Source: Hymenopus coronatus
Lineage: Eukaryota; Arthropoda; Insecta; Mantodea; Hymenopodidae
Assembly (NCBI GenBank): GCA_030762935.1
Contig: CM060900.1
Coordinates: forward strand, 389,863,632 to 389,927,631
Length of the DNA stretch: 64,000 nucleotides
Reading direction: 5' to 3'
Made by a program: the position numbers and the translations under genes
Shown here: piece after piece, positions 44,241 to 56,087 of the stretch
How the letters are laid out: every line of letters starts with the position of its first letter
How positions within the stretch are numbered: the stretch's first letter is position 1
The notes under the pieces: generated by a model
Seen by the model: only the letters and a program-made list of their open reading frames with translations
The model's database searches: none
What the model was told of the DNA's origin: nothing

Positions 44241-47200
44241 AGCTAAATTTGACAACAATTGCATACAAGCAGTATCAATATCTATGGTACAAATGGATTG
44301 TTCACGTAACTTGAGAACAATGTGATAATTAATTTAGTGCCGCTAATATTAGATAATGGATGTCTCAACATTTTCCATTTAGTATACACTTCTGCGGTAT
44401 AGTGTAGAGCTAATAATGATCAAAAGTTCTTATATTTTAAAGACATAAGTTCGCCAGAAGGGTGTAGCTATACTTTACTAACGATAACGAAGCAGATTAA
44501 ATTGTATTGCTTTCTCAGCATCCGTGCGCAAAACACTAAGATTTTGAGGACGACTGAAGTAATAAAACCTGAAATGAAGTTGCTAGTTAGGATTTAAGGG
44601 ACACCGGGAGTAAAATTTTGGCTACAGTCGGTCAAAAAAGGAAAAATACTTTTTTTATTATTAAAATTAGTTGTCGGAACAGAAGTTATATACAAAATCA
44701 ACTCTCAGCCACCCTCTCCTTGCTTTGGGCTCTATAGACATTTACATATCGTATGGTAAACCTGTTTCCTGACATACTATTAAATTAGTCAACGTTTTTC
44801 TCCAAACCACACTTTTCACGCATCTCAGTTTTGGTTTAAACACAACTAAATTTCCCAGTTTGTGCAATATTGCAATACTACAAATAACAAAATTATTCTA
44901 ACACTAATAGTAAATTTTAATAAACTTATTAATTTTAGAGACTTAAATTACTAACCTTTAAAAACTGATAATAACTCGGTAAGCAAAGTTATTAAGTATC
45001 TCCGCTTAAAGCTTTTGTGTATGGTTCTAAGATCCAATTCAGAAAATGGCAAATATTTTTCTCAAGTTTTGAGGCACGGGATACATTTTGGTTATGGCAC
45101 ATATTCCCACAATATCATCTATAGACTAATTTATTTCTTGCAAAGTATTTATCCAATTTCATTTTATTTTGAAATTCGCATTAACATAACAATTCAATCA
45201 CAGTAACATTTTCAAGAAAACGTCTACGGAAGTATGGAAATTCGAAATTTTACTTCCAGTTTCCCTTAAAGAATTTCTTTCCCCTAGGGCATTACGCTAC
45301 ACATTTGATATAGCCTAAGCTATATAAACAAACGTCAACACGGAACCAATAGTAAGCAGACCTTTTGTTTTACAAGGGGAGTATTAAAGTTTTAAAGGCG
45401 AGAATTCAAAAATTTCCCAAAGATTAGTGTTTGTGTTGTAAAAGGGAAGTAGTTACCGAAAAGCCCTGGACTGCACGTATGGTGCGACCTAACAAATCAA
45501 GTGTGTGGCTCCCATTATGTGGTCAGACCGGGTGTTATCGTACTCCTGCAGAACAGGTTGCTTGTTGAGAATGGCCTCCGCTATGGGCACATCCCTTGAC
45601 GATAGTGGTTAGCATTAACATTGTTACCACTGTTGGCAAAATAAATAAACACGCTGCCTTTGTCCCTACCGTGGACCTGACATAAACTTCTTTGTTGCCG
45701 TTCGTTGTTTCAAATAAAATTTGCAACGCGCCTCAAACACTTAGCTTAGAACTTCGCGTTAAAACCACCATAGAAATCATTATAGCCTTCTAAATGTTTC
45801 CACAGGCAATTAATAAACTCCTTAGTTTGGAATACCATTAGGAATATAATAAAAGTAAGAAATAAGGATCCAACACCAACGCTTAAAGGGGCGAATGAGT
45901 TTCAACTCTTTAACTTCTAAGAGTTTTAAAGTTAGGCCCTTAAAGTTTTGTACACTTATTCTACATGATCTATGTATAACACTCTTGAAATCTCAAGCCT
46001 GTAAATCACTTTTTTTATTAATGATTTTTTGTCTTAGAAACTCCTATCTTCAAAATCTATCTTCTCCTGCAATGTTAATGCAACAAGACTGAAATGGTAC
46101 TGTGTGTTCTAGAAACTGTAATTGATAAAGCTGGGTAACAGAAAAACAAAATTTATATTACTCATAACATTTTTGCGCTGATTTTTTTTCGCATATCATA
46201 TTTTTTTTCATTGCGTACAAAAAAGCCAAAGGTTAGTTTAACAGTCCTGGTTTATGGCATATCCAGTGCAATATTCAGTCTCTCTGAATAACAACTATAC
46301 GAGAAATTTTTGAATGCCAAAAAATTCTTAAAAAATGAGGAAGAATTAATTTTAAAGTTTTCACCCGAAGAACATTTAAAGGATGCATGCCTTTAAAAAT
46401 GGTGTAGTTGATTAAAGTTACAAACGTCGTAGAGCCACAAAACTTCCAAAATACGTAAAAAAAGTTGATAAGATGACATATTTGCATCCATTTGTTTACT
46501 TGAATTTTGAACACATCTCACTATAAACTTACTACAATATCAATTTAAATATAGTAAAGCGTGGAGTTTTAACTGCTCATTTACTTTTTCAATTCAAAAT
46601 GTTGCGGATTATTGCTCAAATTAAAAAGGATTAAATGATTATTATCCTATTAATCCCCTCAAATGGAGTTATTGTGTGGTGATCCTTAGTACCTCAATGG
46701 TCATTAATAATAGAAAAATGGAAGTAGTAACATTTTAAATAGTCCTTAGTCAGGCTACAGTAGATCTATAAGGAATTTTCTGCCCAAAATTTAAAAGACT
46801 CTAAAAAGCAATAAGATCATGGTGTAATAAATTAAACTAATTTTTATTTTAAACTCTTCAGTTGTAGTTTTCAAACCTCGGGTTACTTGAAATAAATTAA
46901 ACCCGAATAGTTTACAAAGAATTATTATTACTTGTTTGTTGCTCATTTTCTATAAACGTCACTTTCATTAATTTGAGTATTTTACCTCCGTCTTCACTTT
47001 TTTCTGTTTATAAAACGCATGCTGTGAACTGGAATATCTATTACATTATATTTATAATTATACACCATATAAGCACTGGTACACTTAACTTTTACACAGT
47101 CAATATGATAAGCCAGGAAATAATTACACACACGATGGAATGTATTACATTATCCTGAATGAATTTCTCACAATAGCCCCTTTAAATGTATCATGCTAGC

Positions 47201-47470
47201 CCCCAAAATTTAGGGGCTTAAATCCAAGTTGTATTCAATGAAGTCTAAGTTTAACAAATTATGGAAACACACCTAAAAGTTCAAATAAAACTAATACCAA
47301 AGCTTTAATTTTTCTCAAATACATTTAATTCATTTAGTATATCTTCATTGTATTAAGAACTAACAAGTACCGTTCCAATAAAATGTAAATCGTGTGCAAT
47401 TTTTACAGGGGTTAAGTAGTAATGTTCTCCATTATTTTAGTTTTAATTCTTGGGTGTATGTATCATAACG
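44241..47470. other. AT-rich spacer, nothing recognised
   Basis: More than 3 kb with only short frames (60-80 codons) lacking domains. A moderately GC-rich patch at 45460-45740 is also unassigned. Confidence 0.4.
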
Positions 47471-47809
47471 TAACTCCATGACACGACAGTCCAAAAGGGA
47501 CCTTGGCCCACAGCCCGGACGCCGCACCCCCCATCTCGGCCCGAAGGCGTCATTAATGAGGTGCAGTACTGGAGGGTGAGATGTGATCAGTGCCTCGAGT
47601 CACTGCGGGCCGGCTAATGCAGTCTCCTCGATCTGGAGCTACTTCTCTATCAAGTAGCTCCTCAATTGGCCCCCAAGGGACCTTACGAGGCTGAGTGCAC
47701 CCCGGGCCAGGTCTCCCAGCGGGGGAAAAATCCCCACGCCGGTACTGGGGATCGAACCCAGGTTACCCGCTTGGTAAGCAGCAACGCTACCACCGCGCTA
47801 AGGAGACGA
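47471..47809 (-). repeat. SINE-C copy 2, with tRNA head
   Basis: From 47809 down: CGTCTCCTTAGCGCGGTGGT AGCGTTGC (A box), CCTGGGTTCGATCCCCAGTA (B box), CCGGCGTGGGGATTTTTCCC, CCGCTGGGAGACCTGGCCCG and GGGTGCACTCAGCCTCGTAA, continuing to GTCGTGTCATGGAGTTA. The copy is markedly more GC-rich than its surroundings. The head shows that this family is tRNA-derived; the sister copy at 31064 lacks it. Confidence 0.88.
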
Positions 47810-49207
47810 CCTTAAACGATATGTTTAAATGTATTTATATATACATAGCTGCTAACGTAAATGAAATGAGCCTAAGAAAAAATTTACGAGGTTCATTTAA
47901 TAAGTGTTTGCATTATACGTATCATCCCATAAAGCAGTATTTCACTTGAGTTTTAAGGCCATCAGCATTTTAAAGGCCACTAGAATGTGCTACTCGGTAG
48001 AAGACCAAGAAGTTCCTGCCATAGGTTAATTTAGATATATACTTTGATTTAAAAACCGCTGTTTATGCACATAACATCAAAGTGTAGACCAATCATAAAC
48101 GACCATCAAAAAGATATCACGGAATGTTCATATACCTTTTCCACTATAACTAAATATCATCGGATGTATTCATCCGCTCGTATGTCTTAGACTGTAATAC
48201 CAAAAATCTAACGTGCGCTGTAATGTCAGCGTGATAATGCTATAGGCGACTAATAGTATTTCTAAAATCTGAGTCCTGAGAATGAGTACGTCATTCGTAA
48301 TCATATTTGTGAACGCTAACTGAGATTCTGAACCATTATTTCTGAATTTAAAAGAAAGGTCGTCCTAGAATTTGAATGGTAATTTATACAAATATCCTGG
48401 AACACGAATCTGCACACTCAGTAGTTGAGAGCAGAAGTGTTCTATTTATGACTGAAAAAAGATGTATAGGTTTGTAACACACCTACATTCAGGTGTCTTC
48501 CAGATGAAGATATTATTTATTTGTCTCTCTAGTTGTGCCTTCACAAATACGTACACCTCCTCATGAAATTTCCAGGAGATGTGGGACATAGATTAGAAGT
48601 AGAGGAGAATTTCAGCATTGCAGCTAAGCCTAGGCTTGTTGCACCTACTAACCATCTGGGAGGAAGGTTAGGGAGCTTGTGGCACAACCAGGTGCCTGCT
48701 TGGAGGGCTTACGGCTCATCTCTTATCGCATGGACAGCTTACCTGAAAGGGAAGAAACTGTTCTCTCAATGAAAGACAACCAACGTATGCGCCATACACA
48801 ACCGTCCATCATGACAGGCCCTGCAATCAGACATACGAGGGAATCAGGGACAAGAAAATCCATGGTAATTAATGATTCACCCCAAGGTCAGGTTGACCTG
48901 TGTAACGAGAAGGAACCTGGAATCTATAGAAACTGAGCCTCAGAGTGCCCGGAAGCTAGCAACAACTCTGCAGACGTTATTGTGTCGGTAATGTATAAGC
49001 AGCAATCCATTCCAACAAAAGTATAATTCGTGTTCATATGTTAAGTTACAGCTAAGTCAGAGTCAGCGCATTTTACTAAGAGTCAGGAATGGAGTATATA
49101 GGCTATAATAGGACCTGTGCGTGTTTGTTATTATCGTTGGGTGTTTCGAAAAGGGCAGATTCTTATTGGTGTAAATTCAATTGTCCGCTTTTGTGCCTTC
49201 CGTACAC
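47810..49207. other. Spacer with a GC-richer patch
   Basis: AT-rich to 48530. Then 48530-48980 is more balanced in composition with 79- and 85-codon frames in different phases (48533-48772, 48679-48936). Neither contains a known domain. It may be a decayed coding or transposon fragment. Confidence 0.3.
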
Positions 49208-49900
49208 TTTTACTTTCTCTTGCACGTATGTAAAATGTACACAGGACATAGAGAAAGTATTGGACTCAACCCGAAAGTTTGATACCGTGATTTCACCGGA
49301 TGTAAAAGTTTTGAGGCCCCCATGAATAAAGAAAATATTCTTAGAAATACGTCGGTCTGTGCGAGTCTATTTGTGTGTGTGTTTTGGGGCACTATGCCTT
49401 AAAAACGTAAAGTCGATTAAATAAAAACTTGGTATTTCGGTTCAGTATCTTCAAGTTATGTGACACGGAGATTTTTTTAGAAAAATTACCCTAAACCCTT
49501 AATAAGAAATATTTTCCCGAAATGTTGGACTTTCTCAAAAATAGCCTTAACCATTTGGATTAAAATTGTATATATTGAAGCTATTTAGATGAAAAATAAA
49601 ATGTATATCTTGACCTCACTGGGAACATCCTCTGCAGCTGTCTTCATTATGGATGACTTTTGCATAACTGGGAACCATTTGAGACAAAACTTTATTAAAA
49701 AAAATGATCTCGTTAAAAGACAAACTATACATAATTCTTTTTTGTGTAACTAACAGTTTACGAACAATTCTTTAATATTGGTCTACATTCTAAAATACTT
49801 ACACTATTCTATAACAGGAAGTCGTTATATGTTTTTTTGTTTTATTTGGTTACTGACCCTGCGATGGTGCAGAGAGAACCCCAACTTCAAAGTCAACCAA
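49208..49900 (-). repeat. CA-core repeat, copy h
   Basis: Starts with the family end TTTTACTTTCTCTTGCACGT then ATGTAAAATGTACAC. It continues through GAAAGTATTGGACTCAACCC, ATTTCACCGGATGTAAAAG, a short GTGTGTGTG tract, CTATGCCTTAAAAACG, TTCGGTTCAGTATCTTCAAG, TTCATTATGGATGACTTTTG and AGAGAGAACCCCAACTTC near 49885. The last 200 bases of the element (its 5' end) are missing. Confidence 0.75.
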
Positions 49901-50189
49901 AGCGACAATTTTTCAAAGCCTGGTGTATTCCCTAAGTTCCTTTTGCCTACGAAGAACTAAGTAATAATACCATTGCTGCCAATGTTTACATCGAGTAGCA
50001 TGAAATAATTTAAGAATTATTTTTGTAGGTATTGTTTGTTTATAGAACAGTTAGAGAAGATCATGAGCACTGAACACATCAGACTTTTATAGTAGTGCTT
50101 AACAACCGCTATTACTGCATTTTGGTAGTGCATATGGAACCATGGGCGGTAGACACGTGTAATCTAAAAATGATAATTAGGAAAGGTAG
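49901..50189. other. AT-rich spacer
   Basis: Nothing recognised. Confidence 0.4.
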
Positions 50190-50345
50190 ATTTAGGGTAC
50201 CCTTCCTGCATTCACCACTCTTGGGGTCTGAGAAAATTCTGAAAAAAAAAAAAAACCGAGAAAGTATTGGCGGAGTTTAAACCGCAGACTTCCCGTTCAT
50301 TAGTGCCTGCTATAATGGCTTCGAACACAGGTATCGTTACTCTTC
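50190..50345 (-). repeat. tRNA-like SINE fragment (SINE-I, copy 1)
   Basis: From 50345 down, a B-box-like CTGCGGTTTAAACTCCGCC follows GAACGGGAAGT, then a T-rich stretch and TTTTCTCAGACCCCAAGAG. The arrangement resembles 58490-58610, where GAACGGAAGGTC and a B-box-like block also occur. The A box is weak. Confidence 0.35.
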
Positions 50346-50701
50346 TTATGTTCATAGTGACCTCATTATTCTTCCGAGAATCGCTAAAACAAAATCTATA
50401 GTACACATCTCCCTTTAAGGAGGTTTAATCAGATACTTAAAAAGCTACACCTTGTTTCTGCAACTTCTCTGGTCATAGGGGACATATTTGTGATATACTC
50501 CCGAGAGATATCTGCAGATGCTGAAATATTGAACATTGACTTCCCATTCCGTTTTAACAAGTCCAATGCATTTAACAGTCTTGAGGTGACACAATAGGGC
50601 ATTAAGTGTGTCCTCTAAAGTGATAAGCTTCCCTTAATAGCATTTCTAACTCCTTCGTCCACGTCCAGAACATGTCGAAAGGAGAACATGTCCTATTTAT
50701 C
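50346..50701. other. Spacer
   Basis: Nothing recognised. Confidence 0.4.
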
Positions 50702-50731
50702 TATACCGGGCGAGTCATGTCATCCTGCGGA
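50702..50731 (+). repeat. Left inverted end of the 2.05 kb transposon
   Basis: TATACCGGGCGAGTCATGTC then ATCCTGCGGA. The reverse complement of 52727-52756 is TATACAGGGTGAGTCTTCTC then AGCCTGCGGA, differing at only a few positions. Confidence 0.85.
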
Positions 50732-50831
50732 TTGGTAACTAGGCAATCCTGAATTTTAAAGCCGATGCGAAATGCAGGTGCCGACACCGCATTCAGCAGC
50801 TCCGCTTAGTAGGGCTACGGTGGTGGTCATT

Positions 50832-50912
50832 AGCCCCAGTAGCGCAATCGTTAATATGCTGAAAGTTATTGTGAAAGTTGGATATTTAAATCACGCCCGC
50901 GAGTAAATGAGG
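50832..50912 (+). repeat. tRNA-like SINE head inside the transposon
   Basis: AGCCCCAGTAGCGCAATCGT TAATATGC resembles an A box, and GGATATTTAAATCACGCCCG a B box about 35 bases later. It lies in the transposon leader, so it is probably a later insertion. Moderate decay. Confidence 0.4.
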
Positions 50913-51151
50913 TTTTTCATTCATTTCAGTTAGTTTTTTAAAAGATTCTACAAAATCTTGGGTTTTTTCCCAATACACCAGTAAGTAGATTTGTTTATAA
51001 ATACAAGTTCCAGTCGTTCGTGCTCACACCTATTATATCGCACGGGTTAGTCCGCAAGAAAAACGGTTAGGTACGGTGTGATTTACACCCAGCCTGAGTA
51101 AACTCGAACGAACTGTTCTCGCTCCTCCTGGCTCGGGCTCACTGTGGAACA

Positions 51152-52160
51152 ATGTTTTCGAATAGAGAATGTCTGATATGGTGTTAACATACGGGAAGTC
51201 GCAGCAGAATGCAACGGAGACACGTCGTTTATGCCAACCAAGGTTTCCGCAGAGAACACTTACTGCAGATCAGACGTTTTTACGAGCTACAAACGGTCTT
51301 CTGAAATCAGGAATGCGACCTGATATAGGACAGCACACCCACAAAGAGATTACTCTGTCTGCGACCAAGCAACGACGGATTGTGTGATTATGTCATTCAG
51401 CTGCCGCATTGTGGTAAGGAAGACATTCACAGGAATTTCAATATTAGCCAATCTTCTGCGTAGAGAATACTGCATCACACAAAGCTTCATCCTTCAAACA
51501 TATCAAGAGCCACAGCAGCTGGATCATGGACAGAGAGTAGCGTAGGCTAGGTAGATCATTCGACAACTGAACCACATATCTGGCAACTGTGTTATTTACA
51601 GACAAAGCAGGTTCCACAGCTGAGGCCATGTTAATCGCCTAAACCTGCGTTGCTGGAGCACTGTAAACACAAATAGGTGGCCTTACAACCTGTGTGGAAT
51701 GTCACCGTTTGGGTTGCTATACTCGAAGAGCATCTAATAGCCCGTATTCAGTGATGGCTAACTCGTGGGAATCGCTATATCCACTTCCTACAACACCAGC
51801 TGCCTACTCTACTGGATGAAGTGCCGATGCAGAATCGACTAACTATATGGTACCAACATGATGAGGCGTCAGCTCATTCGGCCCGTCGAGTAACAGCTCA
51901 TCTCGATGCCTCCTGTCCTGTGCGATGGATCAGACGTCATGGACCGATAGAATGGTCCGCAACCTCACCAGATATAACCCCATTAGATTTCTGCCTCAAT
52001 GCGGTTATCTTAAAGATACCATGTACCAGATGAGGCGAATGACCCCTTACCAGCTTGCCGTGACATCATAAGTTGCATCGGTTTAAGTTGGAGATGATGG
52101 TTAGAATGAGATCTTACATCAGCCGGCATTGTGGCCGGTTCGAACACCTATTATTAGAAA
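51152..52160 (+). pseudogene. Tc1/mariner DUF4817-type transposase, decayed
   Basis: Starts MFSNRE, then after a one-base change SDMVLTYGKSQQNATETRRL and CQPRFPQRTLTADQTFLRA (DUF4817 helix-turn-helix). The middle is largely scrambled; LFTDKAGSTAEAM near 51595 holds the first catalytic region. Later blocks are clear: WYQHDEASAHSARRVTAHLD near 51850 (second Asp), RWIRRHGPIEWSATSPDITP then LDF near 51925-51990 (third Asp), MYQMRRMTPYQLAV, and CGRFEHLLLET near 52130-52160. Multiple stops and frameshifts. The frames at 51169-51387 and 51821-52033 are its longest surviving pieces. Confidence 0.88.
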
Positions 52161-52726
52161 CACACGGTGGAAACGGGTACATTATAAAGGGTTATCTGTG
52201 CTATAGTTTGGCATGTCGTCATAGTCACTGTTAAGTACACTACTTTGGAAACAAGAGAGATTCAAACAATCATGATATGGACTTGCAAAAGTTATCTGGA
52301 TTTTTTCAGCTCTCAGAACAATTTATTGGCATTATTTTATAAGAATGAATTGCTCTAAACAATAAACCATTACTTAATGGTGGATTATGTTTACAACTTA
52401 TAATTACAATGTTATGTGCGTTTTTATTATACTCAATAAAGCATATTCTAACAAGTGATAATGCACTTAATTAAACCAGTTAAGTGAAAATTCCATGCCA
52501 AACTATCAGTTCGCGTTAAATTTACTGAACTTAAGAATTACGTTCAAGTAACAGTAACGCACCTTCACCACTAAATACCAACACATATATTGTTGCGCTA
52601 CGAGAGCAGGTCACTTCAGGAACTGCGATACAAAGCAGTCATTTCAATCGAAATTGATACTACGCGATGCAGTGGACAATGTTCACGGCACAGCCTGTAA
52701 AACTCAAGGATTGCATAGGTTCTTAG

Positions 52727-52756
52727 TCCGCAGGCTGAGAAGACTCACCCTGTATA
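52727..52756 (-). repeat. Right inverted end of the 2.05 kb transposon
   Basis: TCCGCAGGCTGAGAAGACTC then ACCCTGTATA; pairs with 50702-50731. Confidence 0.85.
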
Positions 52757-53004
52757 TATTCAATTATAAATCTTCAGATTTTTACTCGGTTTCAGCAAAA
52801 AAGTATTGGTAAGCTTATTGCAATGCGCAGAATAGAAAATAATCAAGTAAATTATGACTAAAACAGAGTGACTTAACAAAATCGTTTTGAGGATACTTAA
52901 TCAGTCAGTACATAACATCTATTTTGGTATCTATAACAGTAACTGAATATTTCTCTTCGCTTATGTTGCTCACAGAGATATATCAAAAAGTATTGCTATA
53001 ATAT
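52757..53004. other. AT-rich spacer
   Basis: Nothing recognised. Confidence 0.4.
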
Positions 53005-53790
53005 TATGCGTCCCACTCACATGTCATTCTCTAGCTGCTCCACAAATAAACTAATCTTATAAAACATTAATATTTTATCTGCATTATCCAGGTGAATATT
53101 AGTAGAAATGGAGAAATGGGCTTATTACTTGCTTTCTTGTAAGTAGAAGGAAATAAGAAAATATCTTAGGCTAAACCGATATATTTTAAATACTGCTCCT
53201 AATGCAAAAGAATTGAATTTCGTTTCTATTTGCATGGCAAGCAGTAAAACAAGAGAGACAAAACGAAGAAATCTTCCCATTTGAGAAAAGTTACGTAGCC
53301 AATAACAAAGAATATCTCTAAATCTGTTCACTCACCAAAACATGGCATAGCTTTTAACGAGATCTACGTTTTTGTGCTGTATATTTTTGTGCATCTGTTA
53401 GGGTTTACTAAATACGCAACATTTTATCAAAATTTATCCACGATAAAGATATCTACAGAGGCTATTCTTAACAAATTCAAGATATACATTTTATTTGTAA
53501 CGTAAGTACCTTTAATATACGGTATACCAATCAATATTGTAGAGGCATTTTTGAGAAAAACGAAGAAATAATAATAACGTTATAATAATAGATGAAATTT
53601 TTAATCTAAAGTTAAGAAAGAACTTAAGTAAAGGGTGGTTTTGGGTAAGAGGACTTTTGGACTTGGAGGACCTCAAAACATACATTTATGGTTAAATATT
53701 GACATAAAATTGTTTGGTGGAATACTATACCTTCTATAGGTACTACGTATATTGTATGTACATACCTGCTAGAGAAGAAAGCGAAAAAAT
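53005..53790 (+). repeat. CA-core repeat, copy i
   Basis: Starts TATTATGCGTCCCACTCACA TGTCATTCTCTAGCTGCTCC and continues with TAAGTAGAAGGAAATAAG, TTAGGCTAAACCGATAT, AAAACAAGAGAGACAAAACG, TTTTAACGAGATCTACG, GAGGCTATTCTTAACAAATT and GGAATACTATACCTTC. It ends CCTGCTAGAGAAGAAAG. The microsatellite and surrounding segment (TTCGTGTCGC to CTGTTTCTGAAA) are deleted, which shows that the CA run is not needed to recognise the family. Confidence 0.75.
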
Positions 53791-55378
53791 AGCGCTGTAC
53801 CAATTTATGCAGAAAGTAAAGTTATGAGTGTCGCATAGAGCTTGTGGTACGTACTGCCTTTGAGAAAAGATTTCGCTCACACTCAGCTTGTGAAAAGAAT
53901 TGTCAGCTTGAGGTTCTCGGCTCATGCTGAGAATTCCAAAAGGAAGAACAGTGTTTATCCAAGAGGACTGTTGGAGCAATTCATGCGACCCGAAAAAGCA
54001 AACTTAACATCTGCTGGCCAAACTGGCTTGGTGCGATAACCTCTACTTTCTTTTAAAGGTGAGGGAATTTAAGAGCAGAGAACTCGCAGAATGGCTACAG
54101 AAAAGATAACAGTGGAAGGAAACAAAGGTAAGACAGACAGGCAAACAAAACAGAAGGAAATGTAAACGATGCTATAGGTAGCAAAGTTTCTCCATAACTT
54201 TGCAGGCTACTCCAGAGCAGCTTATGTGAAAATATTAGCCTATCCTTTGTCTTTAAAAGATGGGCATTTAGAATTGGGAAATTTTGTTTCTCTACAAAGC
54301 TTCTGAATAGATAACTAGTAATACATATGTTCAATACACTGCTTTTGCACAATATTCATGTACCAAGTAGTCTCATAAATTAGAACTTGTATGTTTTACT
54401 GTGAAAGAAACGTTTATACAGCTTCAGTGTATGCCTGCAATAATTACTATGGAAATAACTATTTCTCTGAAAACAGCTACCTCGCTGTACTAATAAAGAA
54501 ATTACCTTAATGGTCATAAGTAACAACTTGGAGGTTCTTTACTTTTAGTTCTAGCAGTGTATAGTTTTAAAAAATGAAATTATTTTCATGTATGTCACTT
54601 CTAAAATGACTTGACGTACAAACTTCAAATGTTAAACTGGATTGCTCTTGCCTTTTTTAGCCTTTAGGTGAGAATTTCTTTCCTAAAAATTATGCATTTT
54701 CCTATGCATATACACTTTTTTTCAAAACCAGATAATTTTGCAGTGATTTTACATGTACTTTCGTATATACTGACAAAATAGTCTAATTCTCAAATATTAA
54801 AACTAAGTACATAACTTCAAGTGTACTACTAACTTCACGAGAATTGAAAATTAACTGTTGGGACATGTACGTGGACGAATAACGAAAAAAGTTGCATTAC
54901 GTGCAAATGATGCGGACTTATCCCTGAAAATTTACAGGCTTATGCCGTAAGAGTCTTTTTGAAAAAGCTAGGTAAACATTTCAATTACATTTATATTTAA
55001 ATCAAAATACTTTTACTTCCCATAAACTAATGTTTCCATTCCATCCTTTTAACTAACATTTTTCTTTTATAATTATTATTATTATAGAGTATCGTAAAAT
55101 AATGTGCTGATTTGTATTGGCCATCCTGCCGAATGTTCCGACCATATACTTGTCTCGGCAATAGCATGAAACCAACGTTAGATGCAACTGATCTAGCACT
55201 CTTATCATAAAACGGACGCGAGATGGATAATGCTCGATTTATTCATACTACTTCCGACACAGAATGTCATTTAAGTAACTAACACCATTTGGAAAGAGTG
55301 AATATTTAATATTTAAAATAATGTTATATTAACTACAGTCATTTTAACCACAGTTCAAAAATGAGAGAAAACCATAAA
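53791..55378. other. Spacer, nothing recognised
   Basis: Frames of 65-85 codons at 53743-54352 have no domain. The rest is AT-rich. Confidence 0.4.
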
Positions 55379-56084
55379 TACGAGGGCCTTTTTTATCTCA
55401 ACCTACGAGAGGCTATAAATAAAATACAAGATCATAGAAAACAATTATCTCATTACTAAACGTTTTGCATTCTGATGGTTAATTTCCACCATAATCACAG
55501 AAAATATTCAGACATTTATCGTACCTGTGCACACGCTTTGCAATACCAGCTTAAAAAAATGTTGCCGCCAATGATTTCAAATGAGAATTGATGTTATTTT
55601 GAAGATCTTCGTACTATACAACGTTTGCGGAGAACCATTCAAAACAAACGAAGAGGAATGCTGACTTCAGGAATTGTATTGATCCATGACAACGCTCGTC
55701 CACATACTGCTGGCACAACCCATCGGCTCCTTGAAAAATTTCAATGGGACATTTTCATCATCTGCCGTACAGTCCTGACCTGGTACCCAGCGACTTTCAC
55801 CTTTTCCCTGAATTGAAGACGTGGCTAGGAGGGCAGCATATTCAAACCAACGAAGATCTTTAAGAAAACGTCCATGCATATTTGAAATCAGTAGCGGCAA
55901 CATTTTTTTGTAGTGGGTATTGCAAAACTTGTGCACAGGTACGCTAAATGTCACAACCTTTTCGGTGATTATGTTGAAAAGTAACCATAAGTGTACAAAC
56001 ATTTGATTAATAAAATAATTGTGTTCCATGAACTTGTCTTTTATTTATAGCCTATCGGAGGTTGAAAAAAAAATGGCCCTCGTA
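55379..56084 (+). mobile_element. Foldback mariner with ~233-bp inverted arms
   Basis: The left arm (55379 to about 55611) and the reverse complement of the right arm (about 55851 to 56084) align along their whole length. Both begin TACGAGGGCC and share GGCTATAAATAAAA, CGTACCTGTGCACA, TTTGCAATACC, AAAAAAATGTTGCCGC, TGATTTCAAAT and an inner AAGATCTTCG. The right arm contains the C-terminal transposase code, so the left arm is an inverted copy of the element's own 3' end that replaced the 5' half of the gene. The loop of about 240 bases holds the middle of the transposase. Usual mariners of this kind are about 1.3 kb with short ends. It is non-autonomous. Confidence 0.88.
55612..55984 (+). pseudogene. 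Mariner transposase, C-terminal half only
   Basis: Begins abruptly at TIQRLRRTIQNKRRGMLTSG. Then come IVLIHDNARPHTAG with the second catalytic Asp near 55690, THRLLEKFQWDIF, a small deletion and frame change, PYSPDLVPSDFHLFPELKTW with the third Asp near 55790, GGQHIQTNEDL then a TAA, NVHAYLKSVAATFFCSG, KLVHRYAKCHNLFGDYVEK and a stop at 55982. The whole DNA-binding half and the first catalytic Asp are absent because the left arm replaced them. Confidence 0.88.
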
Positions 56085-56087
56085 CAT

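Larger units (their letters stand above)
50702..52756 (+). mobile_element. Tc1/mariner element, DUF4817 type, ~2.05 kb
   Basis: Defined by 30-base inverted ends with TA at both borders. It carries one decayed transposase (51152 to about 52160). About 450 bases of 5' leader and 600 bases of 3' sequence make it longer than a simple element of this kind. Part of the leader (50832-50912) looks like an inserted tRNA-derived SINE, and the 3' part may hold another unrecognised insertion. It cannot encode an active enzyme. Confidence 0.88.

Noticed and set aside
47745..47809. A possible tRNA gene on the minus strand
   Set aside because: It is the head of SINE-C; the adjoining sequence is shared with 31064-31360.
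55667..56029. 120-codon minus-strand frame
   Set aside because: It is the antisense of the mariner transposase and its right inverted arm.
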